NCBI RefSeq assembly: GCF_044464525.1
Contig: NZ_JBIQLE010000017.1
Span: 1-64,000, forward strand
DNA: 64,000 nt
Reading direction: 5' to 3'
Origin: Pusillimonas sp044464525
GTDB lineage: Bacteria > Pseudomonadota > Gammaproteobacteria > Burkholderiales > Burkholderiaceae_B
Shown here: positions 51,749-61,149 of the stretch, piece by piece
Numbering within the stretch: the stretch's first letter is position 1
Layout: each line of letters starts with the position of its first letter
Notes under the pieces: generated by a model
Databases searched by the model: none
The model's input: the letters and a program-made list of their open reading frames with translations, nothing else
Told to the model about the DNA's origin: nothing
Position numbers and translations under genes: made by a program

Positions 51749-52747
51749 TCAGGAGGCAGTGGCTTGCAATACCACCGCTGCGATCCGTTCCGCATCGTCA
51801 TAAGCCGGATTGATCAATTCTTCACCGAACACATCGGGATCCATTTCGCGATAGCTCCATCGCCACGATGTGGGCAGGCCGGCCAGTACCTGCTGCGCGT
51901 CGTCCAGGAAAGTGTCGCGGCCATCGACAATTGTAGAGCCTGTATAGAGCAGCATCGTGCCCCCGGTTCTGAGGCGCGGCAAAGCCGCCCTAAGCATGGC
52001 CACCGCCAGGTCTTGTCCGTGGCTGCCCCCGCCATGACGGTATGAGCGCTTTAATGAGTCGTTCAGGTAAGGCGGATTCGCCACGACTAGGTCGAAATCG
52101 CCGTCGACTCCGGACAGCATATTGCTTTGGCAGGTTCTTACGTTGCGTGTGCCCGCAATCGCTGCATTGACCCCGGCCAGGCGCAGGGCTTGTATATTGA
52201 TGTCTCCGGCCCAGATTTCGGCCTCGGGCCAGGCCAAGGCGACCCGCAAAGCGCCGGCGCCGGTGCCGCAGCCCATGTCCATGGCACGCTGCAGCGGCAT
52301 TTCGCGTTTTTCAAGGTATTGTCCGATCGATTGCGCAAAACGATAGGTGTCGGGCCCGAAGAAAACGGCATCCGGATCCGTGGTGGGGTGGGCGGTATGC
52401 CAGCAAAGCAGTCCATTCAACGACGAAAGACGCAGCCGGCTGCGCCAGCCGTCGCCTGATGGCTCGAGCATGTCGGCGTCTCGCATCAGTTCGAACACCT
52501 GTGGCGGCAACAAACCGGTTTTAAACGGGCGGCTCCAGCCCAATACCCCGCGCAAGTCTTCGGCCCAGATGTTGCCGGGCCTGGCGTTGACACGCTCGTG
52601 CGTGGCTGGAGTGGGTGTGATGAAGTGGTAGCCCAGCTCGCGTACGGCGAACGCCAGGCGCACGAGTGCGTGTTCGGATTTGGAAAGTGCGGCGTGGGGA
52701 TCAAGGGCCATGGCGCCGGTATTGTCTGTTAAACGAGTGCTCAACAT
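51749..52747 (-). CDS. Class I SAM-dependent methyltransferase
   Basis: From ATG 52747 it has 332 residues (ATG 52711, MALDPHAALSKSE, is also plausible). The N-terminal domain of about 110 residues is helical and may bind substrate. The Rossmann domain has AMDMGCGTGAGALRVAL as the SAM loop and VVANPPYLNDSLKR as the catalytic NPPY. NPPY marks amino-group methylation of a base or an amide of a protein, as in RlmG/RsmC or PrmC types, so an rRNA or protein N-methyltransferase is likely. The target is unknown. Confidence 0.85.
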   Translation of the reverse strand: MLSTRLTDNTGAMALDPHAALSKSEHALVRLAFAVRELGYHFITPTPATHERVNARPGNIWAEDLRGVLGWSRPFKTGLLPPQVFELMRDADMLEPSGDGWRSRLRLSSLNGLLCWHTAHPTTDPDAVFFGPDTYRFAQSIGQYLEKREMPLQRAMDMGCGTGAGALRVALAWPEAEIWAGDINIQALRLAGVNAAIAGTRNVRTCQSNMLSGVDGDFDLVVANPPYLNDSLKRSYRHGGGSHGQDLAVAMLRAALPRLRTGGTMLLYTGSTIVDGRDTFLDDAQQVLAGLPTSWRWSYREMDPDVFGEELINPAYDDAERIAAVVLQATAS

Positions 52748-52840
52748 AGCATGCCATCTGCGGCGGACACAATTGCGAGGGCGGGCATGGCGATTGCTTG
52801 GTGGCGACATGGCCCCGAGGGGCGTCAGGAGCCGTAGATC

Positions 52841-54271
52841 ATGTCAGCTTTACCCATTCAATATGCCCAGACCGAGGCGCTCGCCGGGCGAACGGCGCGC
52901 GATTTATACCACGCCTTGTATGCGAGCGAGCCCGCAGATGCCGTCTGTGAAGCCTCGCGGGTTTATTTACAAGGTTGCCTCGAGCAAGGCGGGAGCTTGC
53001 CTTGCGACCTGCCGGCAGACAGTACCGGGCTGGAAGAATGGATGGCCATGCGCCACGAAGACGTGGGCCGTCAATACCTGGATTATCTTGCCCAGCGCAA
53101 GGCGGGGGCGCCCAGGCGGTACTTTGCGAATCGCTCCCACGTTCTGTATTTTCTACAGGGTGTTTCACCCACCAAGTTTGTCGATGGCGCATGGCTGCAT
53201 GGTCTTTTGCCTCAATGGTGGGATGACCGCTATAGGGCCTTGATACGCATCTATCTCGAAGAGTTGGGCGAAGGCCGGGCTGCGGACAACCATGTGGCCA
53301 TGTATCGCCGGCTGTTGGCTGTAAACGGATGTGAGCACATCATGCCGCTGTCGGACGGCCATTATGTGCAAGGGGCGATACAACTAAGCCTGGCGCGCAA
53401 CGCGGCTCATTTCATGCCGGAGGTCGTGGGGTTCAATCTGGGGTACGAGCAACTGCCCTTGCATTTGCTGATCACGACACACGAGCTGAAGGAACTGGGC
53501 GTCGATTCTTATTACTTTCAAGTCCACGCCACGGTCGACAATGCTGCGACGGGCCATGCGCGTAAGGCGCTGGAGTCGGTAAGGGGGTTGTGTCCCACGG
53601 GCATGGATGAGCGTCGTTATTACGAACGCGTCAAGCGCGGCTACCTGTTGAACGACCTGGGAGAGAGCACTGTCTCGGTTATTGAATCATTCGATCTCGA
53701 TGAAGAAATGACCCGGGTTCTGGCCGAAAAAGGTGTTCATGGCCGACACATGCATTCTGACTATTGCAAGGTGGGCGGGCGTACCGTTAACGAATGGCTA
53801 TCCAGCGCACAGGCCATTCCGCTGTTCCTTCACGAACTCGAGCGTTACGGTTGGATCAGGCGAAACACCGACCCGGCCCAGAGCCGATTCTGGCGCCTGC
53901 TTGATGAGGGCGCCGACATGTTCGGGGTGTTCAGTGCGTACGAGCGGCAGGTTATCTACGACTGGATCGCCGGCACATGGCAGCCCGGCCGCGAGAACCG
54001 CAGGACCGCCGCTGAAGCGGTCTGCGGAGACAGGAACTTGTCGCGACGCCTGGTCGGCCTGGGAGCCGGCTCTTGCGATGCGTCGCTTTCCACCCAGCTG
54101 GAAGGTGATTTCGGCATGGAAATGCGCGATTTCGAAAGCGAGGTGATGCAAGCGCACAGCAAGCGGGAACTGATGCCCAGGCTTGCCGCAATGATGGATC
54201 CCTCCCTGCATCACACTCCGGTGGGCCTGGCGGCCACGCGCATGTTCGGCCGCTTGCTGGACACGGCCTAG
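52841..54271 (+). CDS. HDO-superfamily (iron-containing redox enzyme-like) protein
   Basis: 476 residues. The central region has the six-ligand pattern of haem-oxygenase-like diiron oxidases: Glu141 (LEELGEG), His151 (ADNHVAMY), Glu203 (LGYEQLP), His229, Asp233 and His239. The last three lie in YYFQVHATVDNAATGHARKA. This motif is found in UndA, BesC and SznF relatives, which use O2 to cut or hydroxylate small molecules. The flanking domains (1-125 and about 260-476) are unrecognised and make it about twice the size of the minimal enzymes. No biosynthetic partner is adjacent: a methyltransferase lies divergent (93 bp between starts) and pyrE downstream. The substrate is unknown. Confidence 0.8.
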   Translation: MSALPIQYAQTEALAGRTARDLYHALYASEPADAVCEASRVYLQGCLEQGGSLPCDLPADSTGLEEWMAMRHEDVGRQYLDYLAQRKAGAPRRYFANRSHVLYFLQGVSPTKFVDGAWLHGLLPQWWDDRYRALIRIYLEELGEGRAADNHVAMYRRLLAVNGCEHIMPLSDGHYVQGAIQLSLARNAAHFMPEVVGFNLGYEQLPLHLLITTHELKELGVDSYYFQVHATVDNAATGHARKALESVRGLCPTGMDERRYYERVKRGYLLNDLGESTVSVIESFDLDEEMTRVLAEKGVHGRHMHSDYCKVGGRTVNEWLSSAQAIPLFLHELERYGWIRRNTDPAQSRFWRLLDEGADMFGVFSAYERQVIYDWIAGTWQPGRENRRTAAEAVCGDRNLSRRLVGLGAGSCDASLSTQLEGDFGMEMRDFESEVMQAHSKRELMPRLAAMMDPSLHHTPVGLAATRMFGRLLDTA

Positions 54272-54417
54272 GGGCGGCGGGGGCGAAAAGTGCAGGACGG
54301 TTGACGACACGATCCGACCGGTGGGATTTGACGCGCTCGAGCCAGTTGGAAGGGTGGGTTTCAAGACTACGGCTTTATGTTCGATAATATGGTTTTTCCA
54401 GCATTTATCGTTGAGTC

Positions 54418-55101
54418 ATGGTTGAAACCTCTTCCCGCACCGAGTTCGTTCGTTTTTCACTAGAGCAGGGCGTATTGCGCTTTGGCCAGTTCAAGGTCAA
54501 GTCAGGGCGGGTCAGTCCTTATTTTTTCAATGCCGGCTTGTTCAATTCGGGGTCGTCAGTGGGCCGGTTAGCCGGTTTCTACGCCGAGGCATTGATCAAA
54601 TCGGGGGTGCAGTTCGACATGCTGTTCGGCCCCGCCTACAAGGGCATCCCTCTTGCCACCGCCACGGCGGTGGCATTGGCAAGCCACCCGGCCACTGCCG
54701 AGCGCCACATACCATTTGCCTTCAATCGCAAAGAGGCCAAAGACCATGGCGAGGGCGGCGTACTTGTCGGTGCGCCGCTGCAAGGAAGGGTCGTGATCAT
54801 CGATGACGTGATCACCGCCGGAACCTCGGTGCGCGAGTCGGTCCAGATCATCCGGCAGGCGGGGGCGCAGCCCGCCGCCGTGCTGATTGCGCTTGACCGT
54901 ATGGAGCGCGCAGGCGCAGACGACGCCCTGTCCAGCCATTCCGCCGTGCAAGATGTCGCCAACACCTACGGCATACCGGTGGTAAGCATCGCTTCATTGG
55001 GCGACATCATGGCGTTGATGGACGGCGATTCGCAGTTTGGCGAACATCGCGACGCCGTGGCCTTGTACCGCGACAAGTACGGCGTCAGCCAAGACGCTTG
55101 A
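54418..55101 (+). CDS. pyrE: Orotate phosphoribosyltransferase
   Basis: Makes OMP from orotate and PRPP in pyrimidine synthesis. It has 227 residues. The orotate-binding part LFNSGSSVGRLAGFYAEALI is followed by MLFGPAYKGIPLATATAVAL, the flexible loop AFNRKEAKDHGEGG, and the PRPP motif VVIIDDVITAGTSVRES. Its stop lies only 4 bp from the stop of the convergent gatB, so no intrinsic terminator separates them. Confidence 0.97.
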   Translation: MVETSSRTEFVRFSLEQGVLRFGQFKVKSGRVSPYFFNAGLFNSGSSVGRLAGFYAEALIKSGVQFDMLFGPAYKGIPLATATAVALASHPATAERHIPFAFNRKEAKDHGEGGVLVGAPLQGRVVIIDDVITAGTSVRESVQIIRQAGAQPAAVLIALDRMERAGADDALSSHSAVQDVANTYGIPVVSIASLGDIMALMDGDSQFGEHRDAVALYRDKYGVSQDA

Positions 55102-55105
55102 ACGA

Positions 55106-56560
55106 TCAGCCGAGCTTTTCCTTCAGCAGCTGGTTCACCTGCTGAGGGTTGGCTTTGCCCTTGGCCGCCTTCATGATCTGGCCAACCAGCGAGTTGAAGG
55201 CCTTGTCCCTGCCGGCGCGATACTGCTCGACGATGGCCGGATTTGCAGCCAGTACCTCGTCTATCATGGCGCCGATGGCGCCCGAGTCGCTAATCTGTTT
55301 TAGTCCGCGCGCCTCGATGATCGCGTCGGGATCGCCGCCGTGTTCTCCGTCCCACATCGCCCCGAAGACGTCGCGGGCGATTTTATTTGAGACGGTGCCG
55401 TCGACGATGCGGCCGATCAGGGCGGCGAGCGCCGTCGGCGCGACCCGGCTTTGAGCGATGTCGATCTCGTCGCGGTTGAGGGCGGCGGAAAGCTCGCCAA
55501 GTATCCAGTTGGCGGCCAGCTTGGCCTGCCCTTGTGGGACATGTTGGGCTGTTTGTTCGAAATAATCGGCGTAGGCGCGGTCCATGGTCAGTTGGGCGGC
55601 ATCGTAGCTGGTCAGGCCAAGATCGTCCTCGAACCGCCGGCGCTTTGCTGCAGGCAATTCCGGCAGGTGGGACTTGACGCGCTCAATCCAGTCTGCCGTG
55701 ACCACCAGCGGGGGCAGGTCTGGGTCGGGAAAGTAGCGGTAATCGTCGGAATCTTCTTTGCTGCGCATGCTGCGTGTTTCGTCGCGATCGGCATCATAAA
55801 GACGGGTTTCCTGGCGTACCGTGCCGCCATCTTCGATGAGTTCGATCTGGCGCCGGGCCTCGTACTGGATCGCGCGCTCGAGAAAGCGGAAAGAGTTGAG
55901 GTTCTTTATTTCACACCGGGTGCCAAGCTCGGTTTGTCCCTTGGGGCGTACAGATACGTTGGCATCGCAGCGGAACGAGCCCTCTTGCATATTGCCGTCG
56001 CAAATGCCCAGCCAGACAACCAGCGAGTGCAGGGTGCGCGCGTACGCAACGGCCTCGGCCGCCGAACGCATCTCGGGCTCGGACACGATTTCGAGCAAGG
56101 GCGTGCCCGCGCGGTTCAAGTCGATGCCGGTGGAGGATTCACCGTGCGGACCGGTGAAATTCTCGTGCAGCGACTTGCCGGCGTCTTCTTCAAGGTGGGC
56201 ACGGGTAAGGTTGACCGTGTGCTCTTGCTCGCCGACAAAGAAACGCAGCGATCCGCCCTGAACCACGGGAAGCTCGAATTGGCTGATCTGGTAGTTCTTT
56301 GGCAGGTCGGGATAAAAGTAATTTTTGCGCGCAAATACAGACCGGGGAGCGATCTGGGCGCCAATGGCCAGGCCAAAGCGAATGGCATGCTCGACCGCGC
56401 CGCGATTGAGCACCGGCAGGCTGCCGGGCAAGGCCATGTCGACCTCATTGGCTTGCGTGTTGGGCGCAGCGCCGAAGCGGGTGCTGCTGTTCGAGAAAAT
56501 TTTTGACTCAGTGGCCAGTTGGGTGTGTGTCTCGAGCCCAATGACGATTTCCCATTCCAT
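55106..56560 (-). CDS. gatB: Asp-tRNA(Asn)/Glu-tRNA(Gln) amidotransferase subunit B
   Basis: Holds the misacylated tRNA and phosphorylates the side chain before amidation. It has 484 residues. The N-terminal EIVIGLETHTQLATESKIFS and NSSTRFGAAPNTQANEVDMA are diagnostic. FNRAGTPLLEIVSEPEMRS-like and YRYFPDPDLPPL follow, and the C-terminal YqeY-type tail domain ends MKAAKGKANPQQVNQLLKEK. The start overlaps the gatA stop by one base. Confidence 0.97.
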   Translation of the reverse strand: MEWEIVIGLETHTQLATESKIFSNSSTRFGAAPNTQANEVDMALPGSLPVLNRGAVEHAIRFGLAIGAQIAPRSVFARKNYFYPDLPKNYQISQFELPVVQGGSLRFFVGEQEHTVNLTRAHLEEDAGKSLHENFTGPHGESSTGIDLNRAGTPLLEIVSEPEMRSAAEAVAYARTLHSLVVWLGICDGNMQEGSFRCDANVSVRPKGQTELGTRCEIKNLNSFRFLERAIQYEARRQIELIEDGGTVRQETRLYDADRDETRSMRSKEDSDDYRYFPDPDLPPLVVTADWIERVKSHLPELPAAKRRRFEDDLGLTSYDAAQLTMDRAYADYFEQTAQHVPQGQAKLAANWILGELSAALNRDEIDIAQSRVAPTALAALIGRIVDGTVSNKIARDVFGAMWDGEHGGDPDAIIEARGLKQISDSGAIGAMIDEVLAANPAIVEQYRAGRDKAFNSLVGQIMKAAKGKANPQQVNQLLKEKLG

Positions 56561-58092
56561 TATTGCTGTTCCGGTGTACGTTGATGCCAGTCGGTTGTTT
56601 GCTGGAAACGGTCGGCGATGGCCAGCAAGCGGCCTTCATCGAAATAGTTGCCGATAAGCTGAAGGCCGATGGGCAGTGGCTTGGACCCCTGGCTGAAGCC
56701 GCAAGGAATTGACATGGCGGGCAGCCCGGCCAGGCTGACTCCCAGTGTGTAGATGTCGGCCAGCCAATCGGCGGTGGGGTCATCTCGATTTTCGCCGATG
56801 CGTTTGGCGACGGTGGGCGTGACCGGCCCCATGATGACGTCGCATTGCTCGGCAAAAGCTTGTTGGAAGTCGTTGGCGATCATGCGTCGAACGCGCTGTG
56901 CTTGCAGATAGTAGGCGTCGTAGTAGCCGTGACACAGCACATAGGTGCCCACCAGTATGCGGCGCAGAACCTCGGGGCCGAAGCCTTCGGCGCGCGAACG
57001 GCTGGTCATGTCGGCAAGGTCGGTGTAAGAATCAGTGCGATGGCCGTAGCGTACGCCGTCATAACGCGACAGGTTGCTGGAGGCTTCGGCCGGCGCGATC
57101 ACATAGTAGGCGGGTATGGAGAACTTGGTGCGGGGCAAGGAAATATCGACACGGCGCGCACCCAGCGATTCGTAGGTTTGCAGCGCGGCTTCCACGGCCT
57201 GGGCAATTTCTGAGGACAAGCCTTCGTTGAAAAACTCGGCAGGCACACCGATGCGCAGCCCTTGAAGCGGCTTGGCGCCCCCCGCCTGTTGCTCGGCCAC
57301 GGCGGAGTCGAACGCCGCCCGGATGCGACCGGGCTGGTTGGGCGCCGCGTCGCATTCGGCCAGGCTGGTGGCGTCGCGCTCGTCGAATGCGCTGATGGGG
57401 TCGAGCAGTTCGAGTAGATCACGCGCATGGCGCGCAAGAGGGCCCGCTTGGTCGAGGCTGGAACCGTAGGCCACCATGCCGAAACGCGAAACAGTTCCGT
57501 ACGTGGGCTTGATGCCGCTGACACCGCACAAGGCCGCCGGTTGGCGCACCGAGCCGCCGGTGTCGGTACCCGTTGAGGCGATGACCAGGCCGGCCGCGAC
57601 CGCTACGGCCGAGCCGCCGGACGAGCCGCCCGGCACGACGTCGAGGTTCCAGGGATTGCGAGCGGGGCCGAAGGCGGAGTTTTCGTTGCCGGAGCCCATG
57701 GCGAACTCGTCGCAGTTGAGCTTGCCCAGCGAGACGGCGCCCGCCTGCTCCAGCAAAGACACCACCGTGGCGTCGAAGGGGCTGGTGTAGTTGGCCAGCA
57801 TCTTGCTGGCTGCCGTGGTGCGCCATCCGCGTGTTGCGAAAACGTCTTTGTGCGCGATGGGGACGCCGGCCAGTGGGCCGCCCCGGCCCTGGGCCAACAA
57901 GGCGTCGGCCTGTTTGGCCTGGGCGCGGGTAAGCTCGGGGTCGACGTGCAGAAACGCATTCAGGTCGGCCCGGGCCTGGATGGCTTCGAGGGCGCTGTCG
58001 GCGAGTTCGAGGGCGCTGACCTTGCGCTGGGCAAGCGCGGTGCGTAGCGCTTCGATGGAATCGAATTCGGAATGTAAAGGCATGTTGGACAT
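56560..58092 (-). CDS. gatA: Asp-tRNA(Asn)/Glu-tRNA(Gln) amidotransferase subunit A
   Basis: Glutaminase subunit of the transamidation complex, 510 residues. The amidase signature contains the Ser-cisSer-Lys triad: lysine in VPIAHKDVFATRGW and both serines in VPGGSSGGSAVAVAAGLV. SIPCGFSQGSKPLPIGLQLI is near the C terminus. It follows gatC by 2 bases. Its presence implies an indirect route to Gln-tRNA or Asn-tRNA. Confidence 0.97.
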   Translation of the reverse strand: MSNMPLHSEFDSIEALRTALAQRKVSALELADSALEAIQARADLNAFLHVDPELTRAQAKQADALLAQGRGGPLAGVPIAHKDVFATRGWRTTAASKMLANYTSPFDATVVSLLEQAGAVSLGKLNCDEFAMGSGNENSAFGPARNPWNLDVVPGGSSGGSAVAVAAGLVIASTGTDTGGSVRQPAALCGVSGIKPTYGTVSRFGMVAYGSSLDQAGPLARHARDLLELLDPISAFDERDATSLAECDAAPNQPGRIRAAFDSAVAEQQAGGAKPLQGLRIGVPAEFFNEGLSSEIAQAVEAALQTYESLGARRVDISLPRTKFSIPAYYVIAPAEASSNLSRYDGVRYGHRTDSYTDLADMTSRSRAEGFGPEVLRRILVGTYVLCHGYYDAYYLQAQRVRRMIANDFQQAFAEQCDVIMGPVTPTVAKRIGENRDDPTADWLADIYTLGVSLAGLPAMSIPCGFSQGSKPLPIGLQLIGNYFDEGRLLAIADRFQQTTDWHQRTPEQQ

Positions 58093-58094
58093 GG

Positions 58095-58400
58095 TTATTC
58101 GATGACCGTAGGCACGAGAAACAGGCCCTGCGCCGTGGCGGGTGCGTTGGCCATGAGGGCTTCGCGCTGCGTTTCGGCGCCCGGCGAGGCCTGGTCGTCG
58201 CGCAGGCGCAGGCTGATGTCCTGGTGCGCGGACAGCGGATGAGCAAGCGGTTCGACGCCCTGTGTGTCGACAGCCTGAAGCTGCTCGATCAGGTCGAGGA
58301 TTCCGTTCAGTTCCACACGGGTTCGTTCGGATTGCTCAGCAGAGAGGGTAATGCGCGCCAGGTTGGCGATGCGCGCGACGTCTTGATCGGAGATAGACAT
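58095..58400 (-). CDS. gatC: Asp-tRNA(Asn)/Glu-tRNA(Gln) amidotransferase subunit C
   Basis: Small stabilising subunit, 101 residues. The N-terminal VARIANLARITLSAEQSERT and central ELNGILDLIEQLQAVDTQGV are typical, as is the VEPLAHPL turn. It is the first gene of gatC-gatA-gatB. The 149-bp gap to mreB carries the two divergent promoters and is AT-rich near 58440-58480. Confidence 0.96.
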   Translation of the reverse strand: MSISDQDVARIANLARITLSAEQSERTRVELNGILDLIEQLQAVDTQGVEPLAHPLSAHQDISLRLRDDQASPGAETQREALMANAPATAQGLFLVPTVIE

Positions 58401-58549
58401 GAAGTGGTCTTGTCAGAGTACGCTCTTTTTACGTTAAGGAGCGGTAAATGAGTACTAAGTTAGGCAAATTATAAGTTATCATTGAAAGCTTAGCCGTCAG
58501 TGGCTAGCGGTTCTTCTTTGTATTCCAATTCTTCAGACACCTTCAGCTC

Positions 58550-59593
58550 ATGTTCGGATTTCTGCGTAGTTATTTTTCCAGCGATATGGCGATCGACCTG
58601 GGCACCGCCAATACGCTCATTTATGTCCGAGGCAAGGGTATTGTGCTTGATGAGCCGTCTGTAGTGGCCATACGGCACGACGGCGGCGCCAGCGGCAAAA
58701 AAATCATCCAGGCTGTGGGTCGAGAGGCCAAGCAGATGCTCGGGCGTGTGCCCGGCAATATCGAGGCCATCCGGCCCATGAAAGACGGCGTCATCGCCGA
58801 CTTCACCGTTACCGAGCAGATGCTCAAGCAGTTCATTCGCATGGTGCATCCGCGCAGCATGTTCGCACCCAGTCCGCGCATCATCGTTTGCGTTCCTTGC
58901 GGCTCCACCCAGGTCGAACGGCGCGCCATTCGTGAGTCGGCCCTTGGGGCGGGGGCAAGCCAGGTTTTTCTTATCGAAGAACCCATGGCGGCCGCCATCG
59001 GTGCGGGCTTGGCGGTTTCCGACGCCAGCGGCTCCATGGTTGTCGACATCGGCGGCGGCACCACCGAGGTTGCGGTTATTTCTCTGGGCGGCATGGTCTA
59101 CAAAGGTTCGGTGCGGGTCGGCGGCGACAAGTTCGACGAAGCCATCATCAACTACATCCGTCGCAACTATGGCATGCTGATCGGCGAACCCACCGCCGAG
59201 CTCATCAAGAAAGAAATCGGTTCGGCGTTCCCAGGGGCCCAAATCCGCGAAATCGAAGTCAAGGGGCGCAATCTGTCCGAAGGCGTGCCGCGCAGCTTTA
59301 CGGTGTCGTCCAACGAAATCCTCGAATCGCTTACCGACCCCCTTAATCAGATTGTTTCCGCTGTGAAGACGGCGCTTGAGCAAACCCCCCCCGAACTGGG
59401 CGCCGATATTACCGATAAAGGCATTGCCCTGACAGGCGGCGGCGCGTTGCTGGCCGACCTCGATCGTTTGCTTCAAGAAGAAACCGGCCTGCCGGTCGTG
59501 GTGGCCGAAGATCCGCTCACCTGCGTGGTGCGCGGTTGCGGCGAAGCCCTCGAGCACCTCGAGAGGCTTGGCACCGTTTTCATTTATGATTGA
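58550..59593 (+). CDS. mreB: Rod-shape determining actin homologue MreB
   Basis: Forms membrane-attached filaments that guide lateral wall synthesis. It has 347 residues. The amphipathic N terminus MFGFLRSYFSSDMAIDLGTA binds the membrane. The phosphate loops are DLGTANTLIYVRGKG and MVVDIGGGTTEVAVISLGG. The adenosine motif is GIALTGGGALLADL. It heads the mreBCD-mrdA-rodA cell-shape operon. Confidence 0.98.
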   Translation: MFGFLRSYFSSDMAIDLGTANTLIYVRGKGIVLDEPSVVAIRHDGGASGKKIIQAVGREAKQMLGRVPGNIEAIRPMKDGVIADFTVTEQMLKQFIRMVHPRSMFAPSPRIIVCVPCGSTQVERRAIRESALGAGASQVFLIEEPMAAAIGAGLAVSDASGSMVVDIGGGTTEVAVISLGGMVYKGSVRVGGDKFDEAIINYIRRNYGMLIGEPTAELIKKEIGSAFPGAQIREIEVKGRNLSEGVPRSFTVSSNEILESLTDPLNQIVSAVKTALEQTPPELGADITDKGIALTGGGALLADLDRLLQEETGLPVVVAEDPLTCVVRGCGEALEHLERLGTVFIYD

Positions 59594-59689
59594 TGCGGGC
59601 GCCCGGCCATAGCGCCGGAGCGACGCGGTTATTTCCAGCATTAACAGGCCCAGGCCGCCGGGCGTGTTTCCAGGCAGGCTCAACATACA

Positions 59690-60562
59690 ATGCAAGAGCA
59701 AGCGACGATCAGGCTATTCAAGCGTGGGCCGACTGCGGAGTTTCGGCTGTTTGTCTTCGTGATCTTGTCCCTGGCCCTGATCGTCATCGATGCGCGCTGG
59801 CGTGTGCTTGATCCGGCCCGAGAAGCGGTTTCGGTGGCGCTTTATCCCTTTCAGCGCGCGGTCATGATGCCGCGCGATGCCATTTCCGCAGTCAGCAACT
59901 GGACCGACGCCGCATCCACGGCGCGCACCGAGAAAGAGGCGCTTCAGCGCCAGCGTATCGAACTGGCGCAGATCGCCACGCATGCGGCCCAGCTATCGGC
60001 TGAAAATCAACAGTTGCGCCGCCTGCTTAGCGTGGCCGACATGGTGGTCCAGCCGTCGGTGGCGGTCGAGGTTCTGTACGAGCCTCCCAATGTCTTTACC
60101 CGGCATCTGGTCTTCGATAAAGGAAGGAACAGCGGCATCATGTCCGGAATGCCCGTCATCGACGAAGGCGGGGTGGTGGGGCAGATCGTGCGGGTTACAC
60201 CGTTTACCTCGGAGGCGGCCCTGATTACCGACGAAAAAGTGTCGATACCTGTGCAGGTCTTGCGCAACGGCTTGCGCCTGATCGCGTTTGGCGGTCATCC
60301 AGGCGGCAAGGTCGAGGTGCGTTACTTGACCAACGAAACGGACATCACGCCCGGAGACGTGCTGGTAACCAGCGGCGTGGGCGGTTTGTTTCCTGCGGGG
60401 TTGTCTGTGGCCAAGGTGGATGAAATCCAGCGCGACAATGCCTCTGGGTTCTCCAAGGCGGTCGCAACGCCGCTGTCCCATCCAGAGCGCTATCGCCATT
60501 TTCTGGTGCTTAGAGTCGAGCCCACCCTGTCTGAAGCAGTAAAGGACGAAGCCGATGGATAA
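59690..60562 (+). CDS. mreC: Rod-shape determining protein MreC
   Basis: Periplasmic scaffold linking MreB to the wall synthases. It has 290 residues. One N-terminal membrane helix (FRLFVFVILSLALIVIDARW) is followed by a coiled coil (EKEALQRQRIELAQIATHAA and on, about 85-118). The beta-barrel core contains NSGIMSGMPVIDEGGVVGQI and TPGDVLVTSGVGGLFPAGLS-like residues. It overlaps mreD by 8 bases. Confidence 0.96.
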   Translation: MQEQATIRLFKRGPTAEFRLFVFVILSLALIVIDARWRVLDPAREAVSVALYPFQRAVMMPRDAISAVSNWTDAASTARTEKEALQRQRIELAQIATHAAQLSAENQQLRRLLSVADMVVQPSVAVEVLYEPPNVFTRHLVFDKGRNSGIMSGMPVIDEGGVVGQIVRVTPFTSEAALITDEKVSIPVQVLRNGLRLIAFGGHPGGKVEVRYLTNETDITPGDVLVTSGVGGLFPAGLSVAKVDEIQRDNASGFSKAVATPLSHPERYRHFLVLRVEPTLSEAVKDEADG

Positions 60563-61139
60563 GCATCGCCCGGCAGGCTCAGGCCGCCCGGGGCTTCCCG
60601 TTCAGCGCAGGCCGCTCAGTTCGCTCGAGCCCATCGACACAACGCCGTTTCGCCGGCCGTCGGGCTGGCTGTTCATCTGGTTCACCATTATCCTGGTTTG
60701 GCTGATCTCGTTGCTGCCCTGGCGCTTGTGGCAACCCGCCCCCGACCTGCTGCTGCTGGTGATCCTGTTCTGGAGCGTCAACGAGCCGCGCCGAATCGGC
60801 CTGACCACCGCTTTCATCTTCGGTTTGCTAATGGATGTTCACGACGCCGGCCTGCTGGGTGAGCAGGCATTCACCTACGTGCTGGCGGCATACGGCGTCA
60901 TTGTGCTGGCGCGGCGGCTGCAGCGGTTCAGCGCCCTGGCGCAGGCTGTGCATATACTGCCGGTGGTTGTGGCCGCCGAGGCCGCTGCGCGGCTGGTTCA
61001 CGCCTGGATTGCGGGTGAATGGGCGGGCTGGGCATGGCTGTGGTCGGCGGTATTCACCGTGGCTCTCTGGCCGTTGGCCGATATTTTGCTCCACTTGCCG
61101 CAGCGGCGACAGGACGAAATAGACGCCGGCGCGGCGTAG
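60555..61139 (+). CDS. mreD: Rod-shape determining protein MreD
   Basis: Integral membrane partner of MreC, 194 residues with five to six helices. After a basic N-terminal tail (1-40) come WLFIWFTIILVWLISLLPW, then PDLLLLVILFWSVNEPRRIG and AFIFGLLMDVHDAGLLGEQA, the last being the MreD signature. It starts inside the mreC 3' end and is followed by mrdA 10 bp later. Confidence 0.94.
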   Translation: MDKHRPAGSGRPGLPVQRRPLSSLEPIDTTPFRRPSGWLFIWFTIILVWLISLLPWRLWQPAPDLLLLVILFWSVNEPRRIGLTTAFIFGLLMDVHDAGLLGEQAFTYVLAAYGVIVLARRLQRFSALAQAVHILPVVVAAEAAARLVHAWIAGEWAGWAWLWSAVFTVALWPLADILLHLPQRRQDEIDAGAA

Positions 61140-61149
61140 CGGACAGGCC

